DNA of 64,000 nucleotides from Lignipirellula cremea (GTDB taxonomy: Bacteria; Planctomycetota; Planctomycetia; Pirellulales; Pirellulaceae), in contig NZ_CP036433.1 of the NCBI RefSeq assembly GCF_007751035.1, positions 434,001 to 498,000 of the forward strand, given 5' to 3'. Each line of letters begins with the position of its first letter. Position 1 is the stretch's first letter. Below, piece after piece: positions 35,433 to 45,987 of the stretch. Made by a program: the position numbers and the translations under genes. The notes under the pieces were generated by a model. That model worked only from the letters and a program-made list of their open reading frames with translations. It was not told where the DNA came from and did not search any database.

Positions 35433-38400
35433 ATGAGCAACGACGACAATTCCCCGCAGCACGTCCTGGAGAAGCCTGACGAAAGTCGGGCCTCGGGACT
35501 GGAGAACTTCTTTATCCTGCAGCCGACGTTTGGTCTGTTGCTGGTGGTGCTGATCATTGCGGCCGGGCTGATCGCTTACGATTCGCTGGTGAAGGAGTCG
35601 TTGCCCGACCTGGAGATTCCCCAGGCGACCGTTTCCACGTACTGGCCGGGGGCCGATCCGCAAACGATCGAGCAGGAAGTCACCGAGAAGATCGAGGACG
35701 AACTGGCCACGCTCCGCGGCGTGAAAAAGATTAACAGCGCCTCGTTCGATTCGTACTCGCTGATCGCCGTGGAGTTTGTCGCCGAGGCCGACCTGACCGA
35801 GTCGATGCAGCTGCTGCGGGCCAAAATCAACGACGCCGAAGCCGAGCTGCCGCGGGAGATCGAAACGCCGACCGTGACGCAGATCAGCGTCGACGACCGG
35901 CCCATTCTCAGCATTGTGCTCAACGGCGATGTCGACGCGGCCATTCTCAGCCGCACCGCCCAGGAGCTGGAAGACCGGCTGGAGCGGGTCCAGGGGATCA
36001 ACGAAGTGAAGATCGGCGGCCTGCGGAAAGAGGTCATTCGCATCCAGTTGATTCCGGAACGACTGGTCGCTCTGGGCATTTCGCCGACGAAAGTCCAGCT
36101 GGCCGTGCAGGCCGCCAACCGGGACATGCCCTGGGGAGATATCGATAGCGATCAGCTGGGCGCCACGACCCGTTTGTATGGGCGCTTTCGCGAACTGAAC
36201 GACCTGAAGAAACTGCCGGTCGCACGCCTGGACGGCGCGGGCGGGCGGGTCGTCCGGTTGGAGGAAATCGCCGAGGTGCGCCGGGACCTGGAGCGGGAGA
36301 CGTCCCGGGCGTTTCTCAGCTCTGGCGGCGGTCCGTTCAAACGGGCGGTGGAGATCTCGCTCACCAAGGCGCCAGGCGCCGATACGCTCAAAGCGATCGA
36401 GAACGCCCTGGCCGCAACGGCCGCCGCCCGGGCCGAAGCCGACTGGCCGCAAGGGCTGGAGTACAAAATCACCAACGACCAGTCGGACAAAATCTGGGAG
36501 TCGTTGTTGCGGGTGTTCAATAACGGTTGGCAGGCGATGTTGTGCGTGTTTGTGGTGCTGCTGTTCATGCTCACCTGGCGAGAAGCGATCATTGCAGGGC
36601 TCTCGATTCCGCTGTCTTTTTTGGGGGCGATGGCCCTGATCTGGATGCTGGGCTTCACCCTCAACGAGATGGTGCTCATCGGCATGGTGCTGGCGCTGGG
36701 ACTGCTGGTCGATGTGTTTATCCTGATGATGGAAGGGATGCACGAAGGGGTTTACGTCGAAGACTGGACCTTCGGCCAGGCCGCCTTGTCGACCGTCCGT
36801 CGGTTTGCGTTGCCGGCCTTCGCGGGACAGATGACGACGATCCTGGCGCTGGCTCCGCTGATGGCCGTGTCGGGCGTTTCCGGCAAGTTCATTCGCATCC
36901 TGCCGATCACCACCATCTGCTGTTTGGTCATGAGCTTTATCGTGGCGATCGCGATCGACGTGCCGCTGTCGCGGTACCTGCTGAAACGGAAAAAGTCGGG
37001 CCATAAAAAGTCGTATGTCGATCGGCTGACGATCTGGCTGACGAGCGTCGTACGCGAGGCGAATCTGCGGTTTACCGTCGCCAATCGATGGGTGGCCTCG
37101 CTGTATGTGGTCGCCACGCTGGCCGGCTTTGTCGCGGCGACGATGGCCTTTGGCACGTTGCCGATGCAGATGTATAGCGAACGGGATGGCCGCAACCTGG
37201 GCGTCACCATTGAGCTGCCGGCCGGGGCCACGCTGGACACCTCCCAGGCCTGCGCGGATCTGGTCGGCGAGATCCTGCGCGGGAAACAGTATCTGGAAAC
37301 ATCGGTAAAGTTTGTCGGCCAGAAGAGTCCCATGTCGACCGGCGCCCTGACCGATGCGCTGGCGCCGACGCAGGGCGATTACCTGGTCGGCTTCTCCAGC
37401 GTGTTCCTGCCGCGGGGAGAACGCGCGTTTGCCGCCTATGAATATGTCGACGACCTGCGGGCGGAGATTGTCGCGGTGGTCGACCAGAACTTCCCCGGCG
37501 CCAAGGTGATCCTGGCCGCCGAAACCGGCAAGCCGGAAGCGGGCGACCCGGTGCAGATCGAGATCATCGGGAACGAAATGAACACGCTGCGGGAACTGTC
37601 CAAAGAGGTGCAGGCCGCCCTCGACCAAATCCCCGGCGCCGCCGATGTACGCGACAACCTGGGCAACATGCAGGTCGACATTCGCCTGCAGCCCAAACGG
37701 GAAGCGCTCGACTTTTACGGCATCACGCACGACGAACTGGCCGGCCAGGTTCGCTACGCCATGAACGACCAGGAGATCGGCAAGTTCGCCATCGGCGGCG
37801 TGAAAGAAGACCTGGAGATCCGTCTGGGCATGGCCTGGCCCAGTCGCCGCGGCGCGCTGGGCGGCCCTACGCGGATGGAAGAACTGATGACCGTGCGGGC
37901 ATTCCAGCCCAACGGAAAAACGGTGCCCATGTCGTCGGTCGTGACCCCGGCGATGGGCGTGTCTCCGCTGTCCATCACCCGGCAGGACGGGCAGAGGTCG
38001 ATTATCGTTTCCAGCAAGCTCGAGGATCGCGTGCTTTCCGAAGTGGTCGACGAGGTAACGCCGAAACTCGAACAGATGCAGAAAACCTGGCCGAGCGGTT
38101 ACTCGTACGCCATGGGTGGAGAGGCGAAAGACGCCGCCGAAGCGTTCGGCTCGACGGGTAAAGCGATGCTGGTGGCGCTGTTCCTGGTGTTTGCCTTGCT
38201 GGTGCTGTTGTTCCGCTCCTTCACGCAGCCGTTTATTATTGTGATGACGATTCCGATGGCGATGATCGGCACGTTCAGCGGCTTTTACGCGCTGGGGATG
38301 CCGTTCTCGTTCACGGCCATGATTGGCATTGTCTCGCTGATTGGCATCGTGGTGAACGACGCCATCGTGATGGTGGAAACAATGAACGAGCACCTGCGCC

Positions 38401-38693
38401 AGGGCGCCAGCGTCAAGCAGGCGGCGGCCCGCGGCGGGGCCGATCGCATCCGCCCGATCTTCAGCACGAGTCTCACCACCACGATTGGCCTGGTCCCGCT
38501 GATGCTGAGCGACGCCATGTGGGAGCCGCTGTGCCTGGCGATCATCTTTGGCCTGATCGCTTCCACGCTGCTTTCGCTGCTGGTGATTCCGCCGCTGTTT
38601 CTGCTGCTGACGCGGAAGAAACCGGGCGATCCCGACGCGACGCCCGCCAGTGTCGCCCATGCGTCCGAGGAACTGGCGACCGCAGGAGTTTGA
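35433..38693 (+). CDS. RND-superfamily efflux permease with altered proton-relay residues
   Basis: A 1086-residue RND pump with 12 membrane helices and two large periplasmic loops. Porter signatures include [22 protein letters not shown]. In TM4 the usual Asp-Asp pair is D427-V428 ([13 protein letters not shown]), and in TM10 the usual Lys/Asn position reads N975-D976 ([12 protein letters not shown]), so the relay differs from AcrB. A long insert after TM6 ([13 protein letters not shown]) is basic. The ATG at 35433 is preferred over TTG at 35403. It belongs to the TetR operon, and a cytochrome P450 gene starts 67 bp downstream. Substrate unknown. Confidence 0.92.
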   Translation: MSNDDNSPQHVLEKPDESRASGLENFFILQPTFGLLLVVLIIAAGLIAYDSLVKESLPDLEIPQATVSTYWPGADPQTIEQEVTEKIEDELATLRGVKKINSASFDSYSLIAVEFVAEADLTESMQLLRAKINDAEAELPREIETPTVTQISVDDRPILSIVLNGDVDAAILSRTAQELEDRLERVQGINEVKIGGLRKEVIRIQLIPERLVALGISPTKVQLAVQAANRDMPWGDIDSDQLGATTRLYGRFRELNDLKKLPVARLDGAGGRVVRLEEIAEVRRDLERETSRAFLSSGGGPFKRAVEISLTKAPGADTLKAIENALAATAAARAEADWPQGLEYKITNDQSDKIWESLLRVFNNGWQAMLCVFVVLLFMLTWREAIIAGLSIPLSFLGAMALIWMLGFTLNEMVLIGMVLALGLLVDVFILMMEGMHEGVYVEDWTFGQAALSTVRRFALPAFAGQMTTILALAPLMAVSGVSGKFIRILPITTICCLVMSFIVAIAIDVPLSRYLLKRKKSGHKKSYVDRLTIWLTSVVREANLRFTVANRWVASLYVVATLAGFVAATMAFGTLPMQMYSERDGRNLGVTIELPAGATLDTSQACADLVGEILRGKQYLETSVKFVGQKSPMSTGALTDALAPTQGDYLVGFSSVFLPRGERAFAAYEYVDDLRAEIVAVVDQNFPGAKVILAAETGKPEAGDPVQIEIIGNEMNTLRELSKEVQAALDQIPGAADVRDNLGNMQVDIRLQPKREALDFYGITHDELAGQVRYAMNDQEIGKFAIGGVKEDLEIRLGMAWPSRRGALGGPTRMEELMTVRAFQPNGKTVPMSSVVTPAMGVSPLSITRQDGQRSIIVSSKLEDRVLSEVVDEVTPKLEQMQKTWPSGYSYAMGGEAKDAAEAFGSTGKAMLVALFLVFALLVLLFRSFTQPFIIVMTIPMAMIGTFSGFYALGMPFSFTAMIGIVSLIGIVVNDAIVMVETMNEHLRQGASVKQAAARGGADRIRPIFSTSLTTTIGLVPLMLSDAMWEPLCLAIIFGLIASTLLSLLVIPPLFLLLTRKKPGDPDATPASVAHASEELATAGV

Positions 38694-38760
38694 GTCGTCG
38701 TTCCGCCCGACAAGCCCGCCAGGTAACGCAGCAGTTCTTCGCCGCGGAAAGATCGCCAAG

Positions 38761-40029
38761 ATGGCCTTGCAGAATTTTGACCTGACTTCGATCGCCTTCA
38801 AACGGGACCCGTATCCCACGTTCGCGCGGATGCGGGCGGCCGGGCCGGTCGTGCGCGTCAAGCTGCCGCTGATCGGCGAAGCCTGGGCCGCGACCACTTA
38901 CGAAGCGGCCGTCGATGTGCTGCGCGACCAGAAGCAGTTCGCCCTGGAGCCGCGGCATGCGGGAAGGAAGAACTTTGCCGGCATGAAGTGGTGGATGCCG
39001 CGGTCGTTACGGGTGCTGACGAAGAACATGCTGACAACCGACGAGCCCGATCACCGCCGGTTGCGGAGCCTGGTGGAGCAGGCGTTTCAGCGGCAGTCGG
39101 TGAACGAGATGCGCCCTCGCCTGGTCGCCCTGGCCGGCCGCTTCCTGGATCACTTTGAAGCGGCCGCGCTGGCTGATAACGGCCGCGCCGATCTGATGGA
39201 GCACTTCGCCAAACCGTTTCCGCTGGCCGTGATCTGCGAGCTGCTGGGCTTGCCGGAGGAGGATCGGGCAAAGTTCAGCCGGTTCGCCAGCGGGCTGACG
39301 AACGCCTCGTCGCCGTGGAGCATCCTGCGGGCCATGTTTGGCATCAGGAAATTGTTGCGTTATCTCAAGGAGCAGTTGGCAGTCTGTCGCCGGCGGCCGC
39401 GACCGGGCGTGATCTCGGCCCTGGTCGAAGCGGAACAGGACGGCCAGCGGCTGTCGGAAGACGAACTGCTGGCGATGGCCTTTCTGCTGCTCTTTGCCGG
39501 CCATGAAACGACCGTCCACCTGATCGCCACGGGGGTGCATAACCTGTTGCGACATCCGGATCAAAAGGATCGCCTGCTCCATGACTGGTCGCTGGCGGAA
39601 TCGGCGGTCAACGAGACGCTCCGCTATGTCTCCTCGATTCAGTTCACCAAGCCGCGTTACGTCCGCCAGGACGCGGAGAAGTACGGGGTGTCGCTGAAAC
39701 GGGGCGAAATGGTCTTCGCTCTGCTGGGTTCGGCCAACGTCGACCCGGCCCAGTTCGAGGAGCCGGAAACGTTTGATATTGGCCGGCAGCCGAATCGTCA
39801 TCTTGGATTCGGCGGCGGGATTCATGTCTGCCTGGGCTTCAAGCTGGCGACGGCGGAAACGGCGATTGCTTTGGAATCGCTGTTCACCCGCTTTCCCGAC
39901 CTGGAACTGGCCGTGCCGGAAGAAGAGCTGCGCTGGCTGAAACGGATGGGAACCCGCGGCTTCCTGGAACTGCCGCTGCGCCTGCGGCCGCAGGCGACTG
40001 GCCCGACCGCGGGCCGTCATGCCGACTGA
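38761..40029 (+). CDS. cytochrome P450
   Basis: A 422-residue soluble bacterial P450 (class I size, no membrane anchor). The I-helix oxygen-activating motif is AGHETT (246-251), the ExxR of the K-helix is E285-T-L-R288, and the heme loop [10 protein letters not shown] fits FxxGxxxCxG with Cys357 as the thiolate ligand. All key residues are intact. The ATG at 38761 is preferred over a GTG upstream that would overlap the pump gene. No ferredoxin or reductase gene is nearby. It follows the RND pump by 67 bp without a visible terminator, so it may be under the same TetR control and oxidise a compound that the pump exports (inference). Confidence 0.93.
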   Translation: MALQNFDLTSIAFKRDPYPTFARMRAAGPVVRVKLPLIGEAWAATTYEAAVDVLRDQKQFALEPRHAGRKNFAGMKWWMPRSLRVLTKNMLTTDEPDHRRLRSLVEQAFQRQSVNEMRPRLVALAGRFLDHFEAAALADNGRADLMEHFAKPFPLAVICELLGLPEEDRAKFSRFASGLTNASSPWSILRAMFGIRKLLRYLKEQLAVCRRRPRPGVISALVEAEQDGQRLSEDELLAMAFLLLFAGHETTVHLIATGVHNLLRHPDQKDRLLHDWSLAESAVNETLRYVSSIQFTKPRYVRQDAEKYGVSLKRGEMVFALLGSANVDPAQFEEPETFDIGRQPNRHLGFGGGIHVCLGFKLATAETAIALESLFTRFPDLELAVPEEELRWLKRMGTRGFLELPLRLRPQATGPTAGRHAD

Positions 40030-40106
40030 CCTTTCGCCAGGGTAACACGGCTGCCGGCCGTGGGATGGAATTGACACGAAGGCGTCAGAAACGTACATCA
40101 GGGAAG

Positions 40107-41192
40107 ATGTCCGCCATGCGAGGGAATGAACAATACCGGCGTCGGCTGCGGCTGGCCGTGCTCGGCGTCGCGATCCTATCGCTGGCGTCGTTCGGCGATG
40201 CGCAACAGCCGCAGCTACTGCCGCCCGTTGAAGAGGAAGAGCAGCGGCGGAGCGGAACCCGCCCGTTTGCTCCGCCGGTTCCCCGCGGCGCGCCGGATCG
40301 TGGGGACCCGGTCGACGGTTACGGTTCTTCCGATTTCTTGGATTCGCCGGAGCTAGATCGCTTGCCGCCGGTAGTGGAATTCGCGCCGCCTGTTTCCCCT
40401 TCGCGGCCGCCCTTCAGGTTGCTCCAGAAGCGCACGCTGACCGGAACCTGGCTGTCCGGCGGCGGCGCCGACGGCCTGGGGATGACGGAAGCGAGCGTGA
40501 GCGCTACCACCTTTATTCCGTTCCCCGTGTTGGGATCGCCCATCCTGGTGACGCCCAGCTTTGGCGTCACGCAGTTCGACAGCCCGCTGGGGATCGACCT
40601 GCCGAGCGAAGTTTATCGGGCTTCGGCGACGCTAATGTGGATGAAGAAATCGAGCGACCGCGTGAGTTACATGGTCGCCCTGTCGCCTGGTATTTCGTCC
40701 GACCTGGAAGCGACGGATCAGGCGTTTCGCCTGTTTGGTTTCGGCTTGATGACGTATCAATGGACGCCGACGGTGCAGCTGACTCTTGGGGCCGCCTATA
40801 CGGGCCGGAACGACTTGCCCGTGTTGCCGAATGTCGGCCTGATCTGGACGCCGACGGAAGACTGGCGGGTGGAAGTGACCGCTCCCCGGCCGCGCGTCGC
40901 CCGCCGACTGCACCACCTGCCCTGGTCCGACAGCGGCGGCGAAGACTGGGTCTACCTGGCCGGTGAACTGGGAGGCGGCACCTGGGCCGTACGGCAACCG
41001 TCGGGGGTCGACGATCTGCTCACCATCCGCGACTTCCGCCTGCTGTTGGGCTACGAACGGAAACTGGCCAGCGGCTGCAACGGCCGGATCGAAGTCGGCT
41101 ACGTCTTCGGCCGCGAGATCGAATTCGAAGACGACCCGACCGAGTTCGCCCCGTCGGACACCTTCATGATCCGCTCCGGCTTCTCCTTCTAG
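40107..41192 (+). CDS. putative outer-membrane beta-barrel protein (DUF6268-like)
   Basis: A 361-residue exported protein: a signal peptide (about 10-35, ending FGDA), a Pro/Glu-rich spacer (35-110), then repeated amphipathic beta strands ([45 protein letters not shown]) and a C-terminal aromatic ending RSGFSF with Phe last, as expected for proteins inserted by the BAM complex. It resembles the uncharacterised DUF6268 family. The ATG at 40107 is used; 40116 is also possible. It follows the P450 by 77 bp, and a link to the efflux genes is possible but not supported by sequence. Confidence 0.78.
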   Translation: MSAMRGNEQYRRRLRLAVLGVAILSLASFGDAQQPQLLPPVEEEEQRRSGTRPFAPPVPRGAPDRGDPVDGYGSSDFLDSPELDRLPPVVEFAPPVSPSRPPFRLLQKRTLTGTWLSGGGADGLGMTEASVSATTFIPFPVLGSPILVTPSFGVTQFDSPLGIDLPSEVYRASATLMWMKKSSDRVSYMVALSPGISSDLEATDQAFRLFGFGLMTYQWTPTVQLTLGAAYTGRNDLPVLPNVGLIWTPTEDWRVEVTAPRPRVARRLHHLPWSDSGGEDWVYLAGELGGGTWAVRQPSGVDDLLTIRDFRLLLGYERKLASGCNGRIEVGYVFGREIEFEDDPTEFAPSDTFMIRSGFSF

Positions 41193-41333
41193 CTCCGCCA
41201 GCCCCTAGTGGTGCGTCAAGTTTCCATTTCAGGTTTGGCCATTTTCGCGCGAGCCGCTGTTCCTTTTAGTTAACCGTGGCTATCGCCAAAACGGCTAATT
41301 GGAAGAACCCGAACTCTTTGCCTTGACACAGCA

Positions 41334-41411
41334 CTAGCCAAAGTCGCCAGAATTTGGACGGAGGACGCTGCCCCAACAAAGCGGGGTCCAAACTCTGGCG
41401 AGTTCGGCTAC
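41334..41411. repeat. 78-bp dispersed hairpin element, copy B
   Basis: The left arm starts CTAGCCAAAGTCGCCAGAA and the right arm ends CTGGCGAGTTCGGCTAC; they pair over 25 bp with few mismatches. Length and arm sequence match copies at 4049 and 58303. It lies in the 367-bp gap between two plus-strand genes (41193-41559). The rest of that gap holds no gene; its right end should contain the promoter of the next gene. Confidence 0.8.
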
Positions 41412-41559
41412 GGACCGGATGGGCTCTGTCAAAAATCGGCCGGCGTCGTGGAGCGTCGCTGGTTGAGAATGTGGGCGAACGGAATACACTGGGGGAATCT
41501 TTTCTACCGATCGCAGTGCGGCGATTTCTGGTCGCCACACGTTACGAGAGCTACCCCCG

Positions 41560-44500
41560 ATGCGCATCACGGTTATCGCCAGTCTTCTTCTCCTGTTCGG
41601 CCTGACGGGCCTGCTTCCTGCCGCGGAACCGATCGGCCAGGGGAATCTGGCCGCCGCCGGCAAGGCGACCGCCAGCAGCGAAGAGAAGGGAAAAAGCAAC
41701 TTCGCCCCGCTCGCTCTCGACGGCGACCTGAACACCCGCTGGTGCGCCCAGGGCGGAGCCGAAGGCGAGTACTGGCAGGTCGACCTGGGTGAAGCCAAGG
41801 CGGTGCAGTCCCTGCGGATTCACTGGGAAAAAGAGGACACCGCCTATCGCTACCGGGTCGAAGGCTCGGCCGACGGCGAAGCCTGGCGGGAACTGGTGAA
41901 CCAGGCGAAGAACAAGAAGAATCTGCGGATCACGCCGCACGAAGTCGACGCCCCCGACACCCGATTTTTGCGTGTGGTGTTCCTGGGATCGAAACCGAAC
42001 TACTGGGGCAGCATCTGGGAGTTCGAAGCGTACGCCGACAAGCAGATGCCCGAGCTGCCGGCCAGCCTGACCGCCGCGGCCGGCAGTAACGCCAGCATCG
42101 GCGACGTCCAGGCGCCTCCTGGGTTTAACGTCACCCTGTTCGGCGCTCCGCCGGAAGTGAACTACCCGGTCTGCCTCACCACGGCAGCTACGGGCGAGGT
42201 GTTTGTCGGCGTCGATGAGCAGGGCTCGCTTGGCAAGGAGCCCGGCAAAGGGAAGGTGCTCCGCTGCATTGATACCGACGGCGACGGCGCCGCCGACCAG
42301 ATCAACGAGTTCGCCCGGATGGATCATCCCCGCGGGCTGGTCTACGACAACGGTTCGCTGTGGGTGCTGCATCCGCCTTTGTTGAGCGTCTTTCGCGACA
42401 CGAACGGCGACGGCGTTGCCGATGAGAGCGAAGTCCTGATCGAAGGGATCAGCACCAGCGAGGTTAATCGCCGTGGAGCCGACCATACGACCAACGGCAT
42501 CCGCATGGGCATCGACGGCTGGATCTACATTTCGGTCGGCGACTTCGGTTTCCACCAGGCGGTCGCCAAGGACGGAACTACGCTCAGCAAGCGTGGCGGC
42601 GGCGTGGTGCGTATTCGTCCCGACGGCGCGGAGATGGAAATCTTCTCCTGGGGGCAGCGGAACATTCTGGACACGGCCATCGATCCGCTGATGAACGTGT
42701 TCACCCGGGATAACACCAACGACGGCGGCGGCTGGGATATCCGGCTGTCGCACATTCTGCAGTCGGCCAATTATGGCTATCCTTCCTTGTACAAGAATTT
42801 CAGCGAAGAGATCATGCCGCCCCTGGCCGACTACGGCGGCGGCTCCGGTTGCGGAGTGATGTACTTTCACGACCCCCGCTGGCCGGCAGGATTTAACGAC
42901 CTGGTGCTGACGTGCGACTGGGGCCGGAACGAGGTGTTCAGCCATCGTCCGCCGGCTCAGGGCGCCACGTTCGACGCGCAGCAGGAGGTATTTCTCACGC
43001 TGCCTCGGCCGACTGATATCGATGCTGACGCCAGCGGCCGGATGTTTGTGAGCAGCTGGAAGAACGGCAAGTTCGCCTATGGCGGGCCCGACGTGGGCTT
43101 TGTCGCCCAGATCGTGCCGGTCGATTACACGCCCAAACCGACGCCGGCGATCAACACGCTGAGCGACGATGCGCTGCTGGCCGAGCTGACCCAGCCGAGC
43201 GCCGCCTGGCGTTTTACGGTGCAGCGCGAACTGCTTCGCCGGGCCGAAAAGAACCCGGCGCCGTGGATCGTCGGGCTGCAGCGGCTGGCCAGCCAGGAGA
43301 CGCAGCCGCTGTACGGACGGGCCGCCGCCGTGTTCACGCTGGGGCAGATGCTGCAGCCGGATGCGGCCGCAGCGCTGGGCAAGCTATTGGACAGCGATAC
43401 GCTCCGCGAGTTCGCCATCCGGGCGCTCACCGATCGACGACAGACGGCGCAAACCGCCCCGGCGGCCCGGATCGTGGCCGCCCTGCGGGACGCGAATCCT
43501 CGCGTGCAGGCCGCCGCGGTGATTGCCCTGGGCCGCATCTACGCGGCGGAAAACACGGCCGCCGATCAGGCCGGACGAACCGCAGCGGCCGAGGCCTTGC
43601 TGCCGCTAACCATGGTCACGCCGCCGGCCGAGAAGGCCGCAGGCGACGACTGGCGCCAGCCGCATCCCGAGCGTGTGCTGCCGCACCTGGCGACCGCGGC
43701 GCTCGTGCGCATCGGCGCGGTCGAAGAAACGCTGGCCGCGCTGCCGGGACCGTATCAGAGCGGCGCCCTGTGGGCGCTCAAATCGATGCACACTCCGGCG
43801 GCGATCGACGGGCTGTTCCGCGTGCTGGCGAACACTCGCGATCCGGGTTTACGGCGGGAAGTCTGGACGACCTTGATTCGCCTTTATCATCGCGAAGGCG
43901 ACTTTACCGAGGACAGCCCCGGCTGGTGGGGCACGCGGCCCGACACGACCGGCCCGTATTACGATCGCCAGAAATGGAGCGAGTCCGACCGCATCGCTGC
44001 GGCAGTGAAGGTCGCCCTGAACGAAGCGGACGAAAACGTGGCAGCCCATCTACGCGAACAGCTGGCCCGTCACTTGGTGAAGCTGGATGGCGTCTCTGCC
44101 GCCGACATCGCCGCCAGCAAGGAGCCTGAAGAACCGATCCGCCCGCCGGCCGTCGACCCCGACAACCCCCAGCAGATAGGCAACCAGACCTACGACCGCG
44201 TGCTGGCCGCTGCGCTTGCCGCCCAAGGCGATCCGGCCGCCGGACAGCAGCTGTTCCGGGCCCAGTCCTGCATCCACTGCCACACTTATGCGAATGGGCA
44301 ACAGCCGAAGGGGCCGCACCTGGTCGACATCGGCAAACGCTACAGCCCGGCCGAACTGATCGAGTCGATCGTGGAGCCCAGCAAGAAGATCGCCCAGGGC
44401 TTTGACACCTGGGCCTTCGCCCTGGAAAGCGGCAAAGTCTACGCCGGGTTTGTCGTGCAGGAAAGCGCCGAAACCGTGCTCATCCGCCAGGCCGACGGCC

Positions 44501-44637
44501 TGTCCCGCGAACTGCTGCAGGACGACATCGAAGAACGGGTCAAGCAGGAAGTCTCGATGATGCCCAAAGGGATCGTCGGCAACCTCACCCCGCAGCAACT
44601 GGCCGACCTGGTCGCCTACCTGCGATCCCTGCGATAA
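41560..44637 (+). CDS. discoidin/propeller/HEAT protein with PVC-type heme domain
   Basis: A 1025-residue exported protein. A signal peptide (1-22) is followed by an F5/8 type C (discoidin) domain at about 28-165 (ALDGDLNTRWCAQGG, YWQVDLGEAKAVQSLRIHW). A sorbosone-dehydrogenase-like beta-propeller of the PVC membrane-bound dehydrogenase type covers about 180-525 (PPGFNVTLFG, DTDGDGAADQINEFARMDHPRG, GMGIDGW-like HTTNGIRMGIDGWIYISVGD). HEAT-like helices cover about 545-860. The C-terminal planctomycete heme-binding domain has CIHCH (904-908) and KGPHLVDIGKRYSPAELIESI. One c-type heme is predicted. A role in extracellular oxidation of sugars or polysaccharide binding is inferred from domains only. 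Confidence 0.92.
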   Translation: MRITVIASLLLLFGLTGLLPAAEPIGQGNLAAAGKATASSEEKGKSNFAPLALDGDLNTRWCAQGGAEGEYWQVDLGEAKAVQSLRIHWEKEDTAYRYRVEGSADGEAWRELVNQAKNKKNLRITPHEVDAPDTRFLRVVFLGSKPNYWGSIWEFEAYADKQMPELPASLTAAAGSNASIGDVQAPPGFNVTLFGAPPEVNYPVCLTTAATGEVFVGVDEQGSLGKEPGKGKVLRCIDTDGDGAADQINEFARMDHPRGLVYDNGSLWVLHPPLLSVFRDTNGDGVADESEVLIEGISTSEVNRRGADHTTNGIRMGIDGWIYISVGDFGFHQAVAKDGTTLSKRGGGVVRIRPDGAEMEIFSWGQRNILDTAIDPLMNVFTRDNTNDGGGWDIRLSHILQSANYGYPSLYKNFSEEIMPPLADYGGGSGCGVMYFHDPRWPAGFNDLVLTCDWGRNEVFSHRPPAQGATFDAQQEVFLTLPRPTDIDADASGRMFVSSWKNGKFAYGGPDVGFVAQIVPVDYTPKPTPAINTLSDDALLAELTQPSAAWRFTVQRELLRRAEKNPAPWIVGLQRLASQETQPLYGRAAAVFTLGQMLQPDAAAALGKLLDSDTLREFAIRALTDRRQTAQTAPAARIVAALRDANPRVQAAAVIALGRIYAAENTAADQAGRTAAAEALLPLTMVTPPAEKAAGDDWRQPHPERVLPHLATAALVRIGAVEETLAALPGPYQSGALWALKSMHTPAAIDGLFRVLANTRDPGLRREVWTTLIRLYHREGDFTEDSPGWWGTRPDTTGPYYDRQKWSESDRIAAAVKVALNEADENVAAHLREQLARHLVKLDGVSAADIAASKEPEEPIRPPAVDPDNPQQIGNQTYDRVLAAALAAQGDPAAGQQLFRAQSCIHCHTYANGQQPKGPHLVDIGKRYSPAELIESIVEPSKKIAQGFDTWAFALESGKVYAGFVVQESAETVLIRQADGLSRELLQDDIEERVKQEVSMMPKGIVGNLTPQQLADLVAYLRSLR

Positions 44638-44995
44638 CGGCGGAACGCTCGGAGTCGCCGAAGCGGTAAGAGCGAAGGCGGCCCGTATTCCTGTAGAACG
44701 CGGACTCCTGCCCGTTCACGATTGCCGCGACGACGCGTAACTCGCGGCGCAGGCAAACGACAGACGCCCAGCCATCGTCGTCCAGTTTGGGCGACGCTGC
44801 CGTCCAACTCGACGGGCAGGAGTGCCCGTCGTACGGAATGAAGCGGATCTTCTCTCGGCAGATCCCCTGCCGGTTTCCGCTCTCTCTGTCGGCATTGCCG
44901 AAACGGGGAGAGCGAATGCGGCCCGGTTCCCTGCTATGTTTGGGGGATCGGACGCCGTGGGCGTCTGCCTGTGTTCCTGCTTGAAGGAGATTCTG
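44638..44995. repeat. intergenic region with direct and inverted repeats, no gene
   Basis: A 358-bp gap. A 37-bp imperfect direct repeat occurs at 44657-44693 and 44897-44933 (both GCCGAA...GCGGCCCG...CTG). Between them are the inverted pair ACTCCTGCCCGT (44704-44715) and ACGGGCAGGAGT (44812-44823), and a perfect hairpin GACGGGCA-GGAG-TGCCCGTC (44811-44830). These look like members of dispersed intergenic repeat families rather than a gene or a terminator, since no T-run follows. Confidence 0.7.
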
Positions 44996-45907
44996 ATGAG
45001 AGGGTGCTGCCTGGTGGTGATTCTGGCGACATGGCTGCTGGCCGTGCCGGCCGTAGCGCAGGAGTTGGTGCTGGTGAGTGCGTCGTATGGAAAGAATGTG
45101 ATTGCGCTGTGCGAGCGGGATGGCAGCGTGCTCTGGAAGATTGCGACCGCTGGCCCGCAGCGGGGGCATGCGGGGCATCATGAACTTCAGATGCTGGAGA
45201 ACGGCCATCTGCTGTTCCACGACGACTGGGACACCGTGAAGGAGATGAAGCTCGACGGCACGGTTGTCTGGAGTTACCAGAGCTCAGGCGTGCATGCCTT
45301 TTCCCGACTGGCCGACGGCAATACGATGATCGCCGAGTCTGGCAGCGGCCGCATTCTTCTCGTCGATCCGGCCGGCAAGATCGTCAAGGCGACCCCTTTG
45401 GGGAAAGACGGCCGGGGCAGCACCCGCCAGGCGGAAGTGCTGGCCAGCGGCAATTACCTCGTTTGCGCCGAACGGCCGGGCGTGGTGACCGAATACAATC
45501 CGCAAGGGGAGATCGTCTGGGAGTACGCCATCGGCACGCGTGTTTACGGCGCCATCCGGCTGGCCAGCGGCAACACGCTGATCTGCTCCGGCTCGGGCCG
45601 CTCGGTCGTGGAAGTCACGCCGGAGAAGAAGGTCGTCTGGCAGATCCAGAACGAAGTACCCGATACGCAGATCACGCTCCAGTGGACGGCCTGCCTGAAA
45701 GAGTTACCCGACGGCCGGCTGCTGATCGGCAACTGCCATGCAGGACCGGAGAACCCCCAGCTGTTTGAGCTGGACCGGGATCGCAAGGTCGTCTGGGAGT
45801 TTAACCAGTACGACCTGGTCGGCAACGGCATGGCCTGCTTCGACTATCTGGACGCCGAGCAGGCCGCCAAGGTCAGAAAGATCATCGCGGCGTTGCCTAA
45901 GAAATAG
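44996..45907 (+). CDS. exported PQQ-like/arylsulfotransferase-like beta-propeller protein
   Basis: A 303-residue exported protein, start ATG 44996 with GAAGGAGA just upstream; a longer frame starting at 44822 would bury the signal peptide (LVVILATWLLAVPAVAQ). The mature protein is a single propeller of short blades: LVSASYGKNVIALCERDGSVLW, NGHLLFHDDWDTVKEMKLDGTVVW, YLVCAERPGVVTEYNPQGEIVW, TLICSGSGRSVVEVTPEKKVVW and LFELDRDRKVVWEFNQYD. The repeating Val-Trp ends resemble PQQ-binding-like and arylsulfotransferase propellers, but no catalytic residues can be assigned. A single-gene unit downstream of the discoidin/heme gene. Confidence 0.85.
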   Translation: MRGCCLVVILATWLLAVPAVAQELVLVSASYGKNVIALCERDGSVLWKIATAGPQRGHAGHHELQMLENGHLLFHDDWDTVKEMKLDGTVVWSYQSSGVHAFSRLADGNTMIAESGSGRILLVDPAGKIVKATPLGKDGRGSTRQAEVLASGNYLVCAERPGVVTEYNPQGEIVWEYAIGTRVYGAIRLASGNTLICSGSGRSVVEVTPEKKVVWQIQNEVPDTQITLQWTACLKELPDGRLLIGNCHAGPENPQLFELDRDRKVVWEFNQYDLVGNGMACFDYLDAEQAAKVRKIIAALPKK

Positions 45908-45987
45908 ATGCGCGCCGCAAGGCGACTTTCTGCGCCGCCGGCCGAGGGCGCCCTGGCGGCGGCTCCTCGGCGATGTCGCTGCGGAAC

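Noticed and set aside
33978-38897. A 1639-codon open frame on the minus strand opposite the TetR-regulated adaptor and pump genes
   Set aside because: It is a shadow produced by high GC and codon bias of the plus-strand genes; it is rich in His, Arg and Gln, has no domain, signal or start site, and the plus-strand proteins are well recognised.
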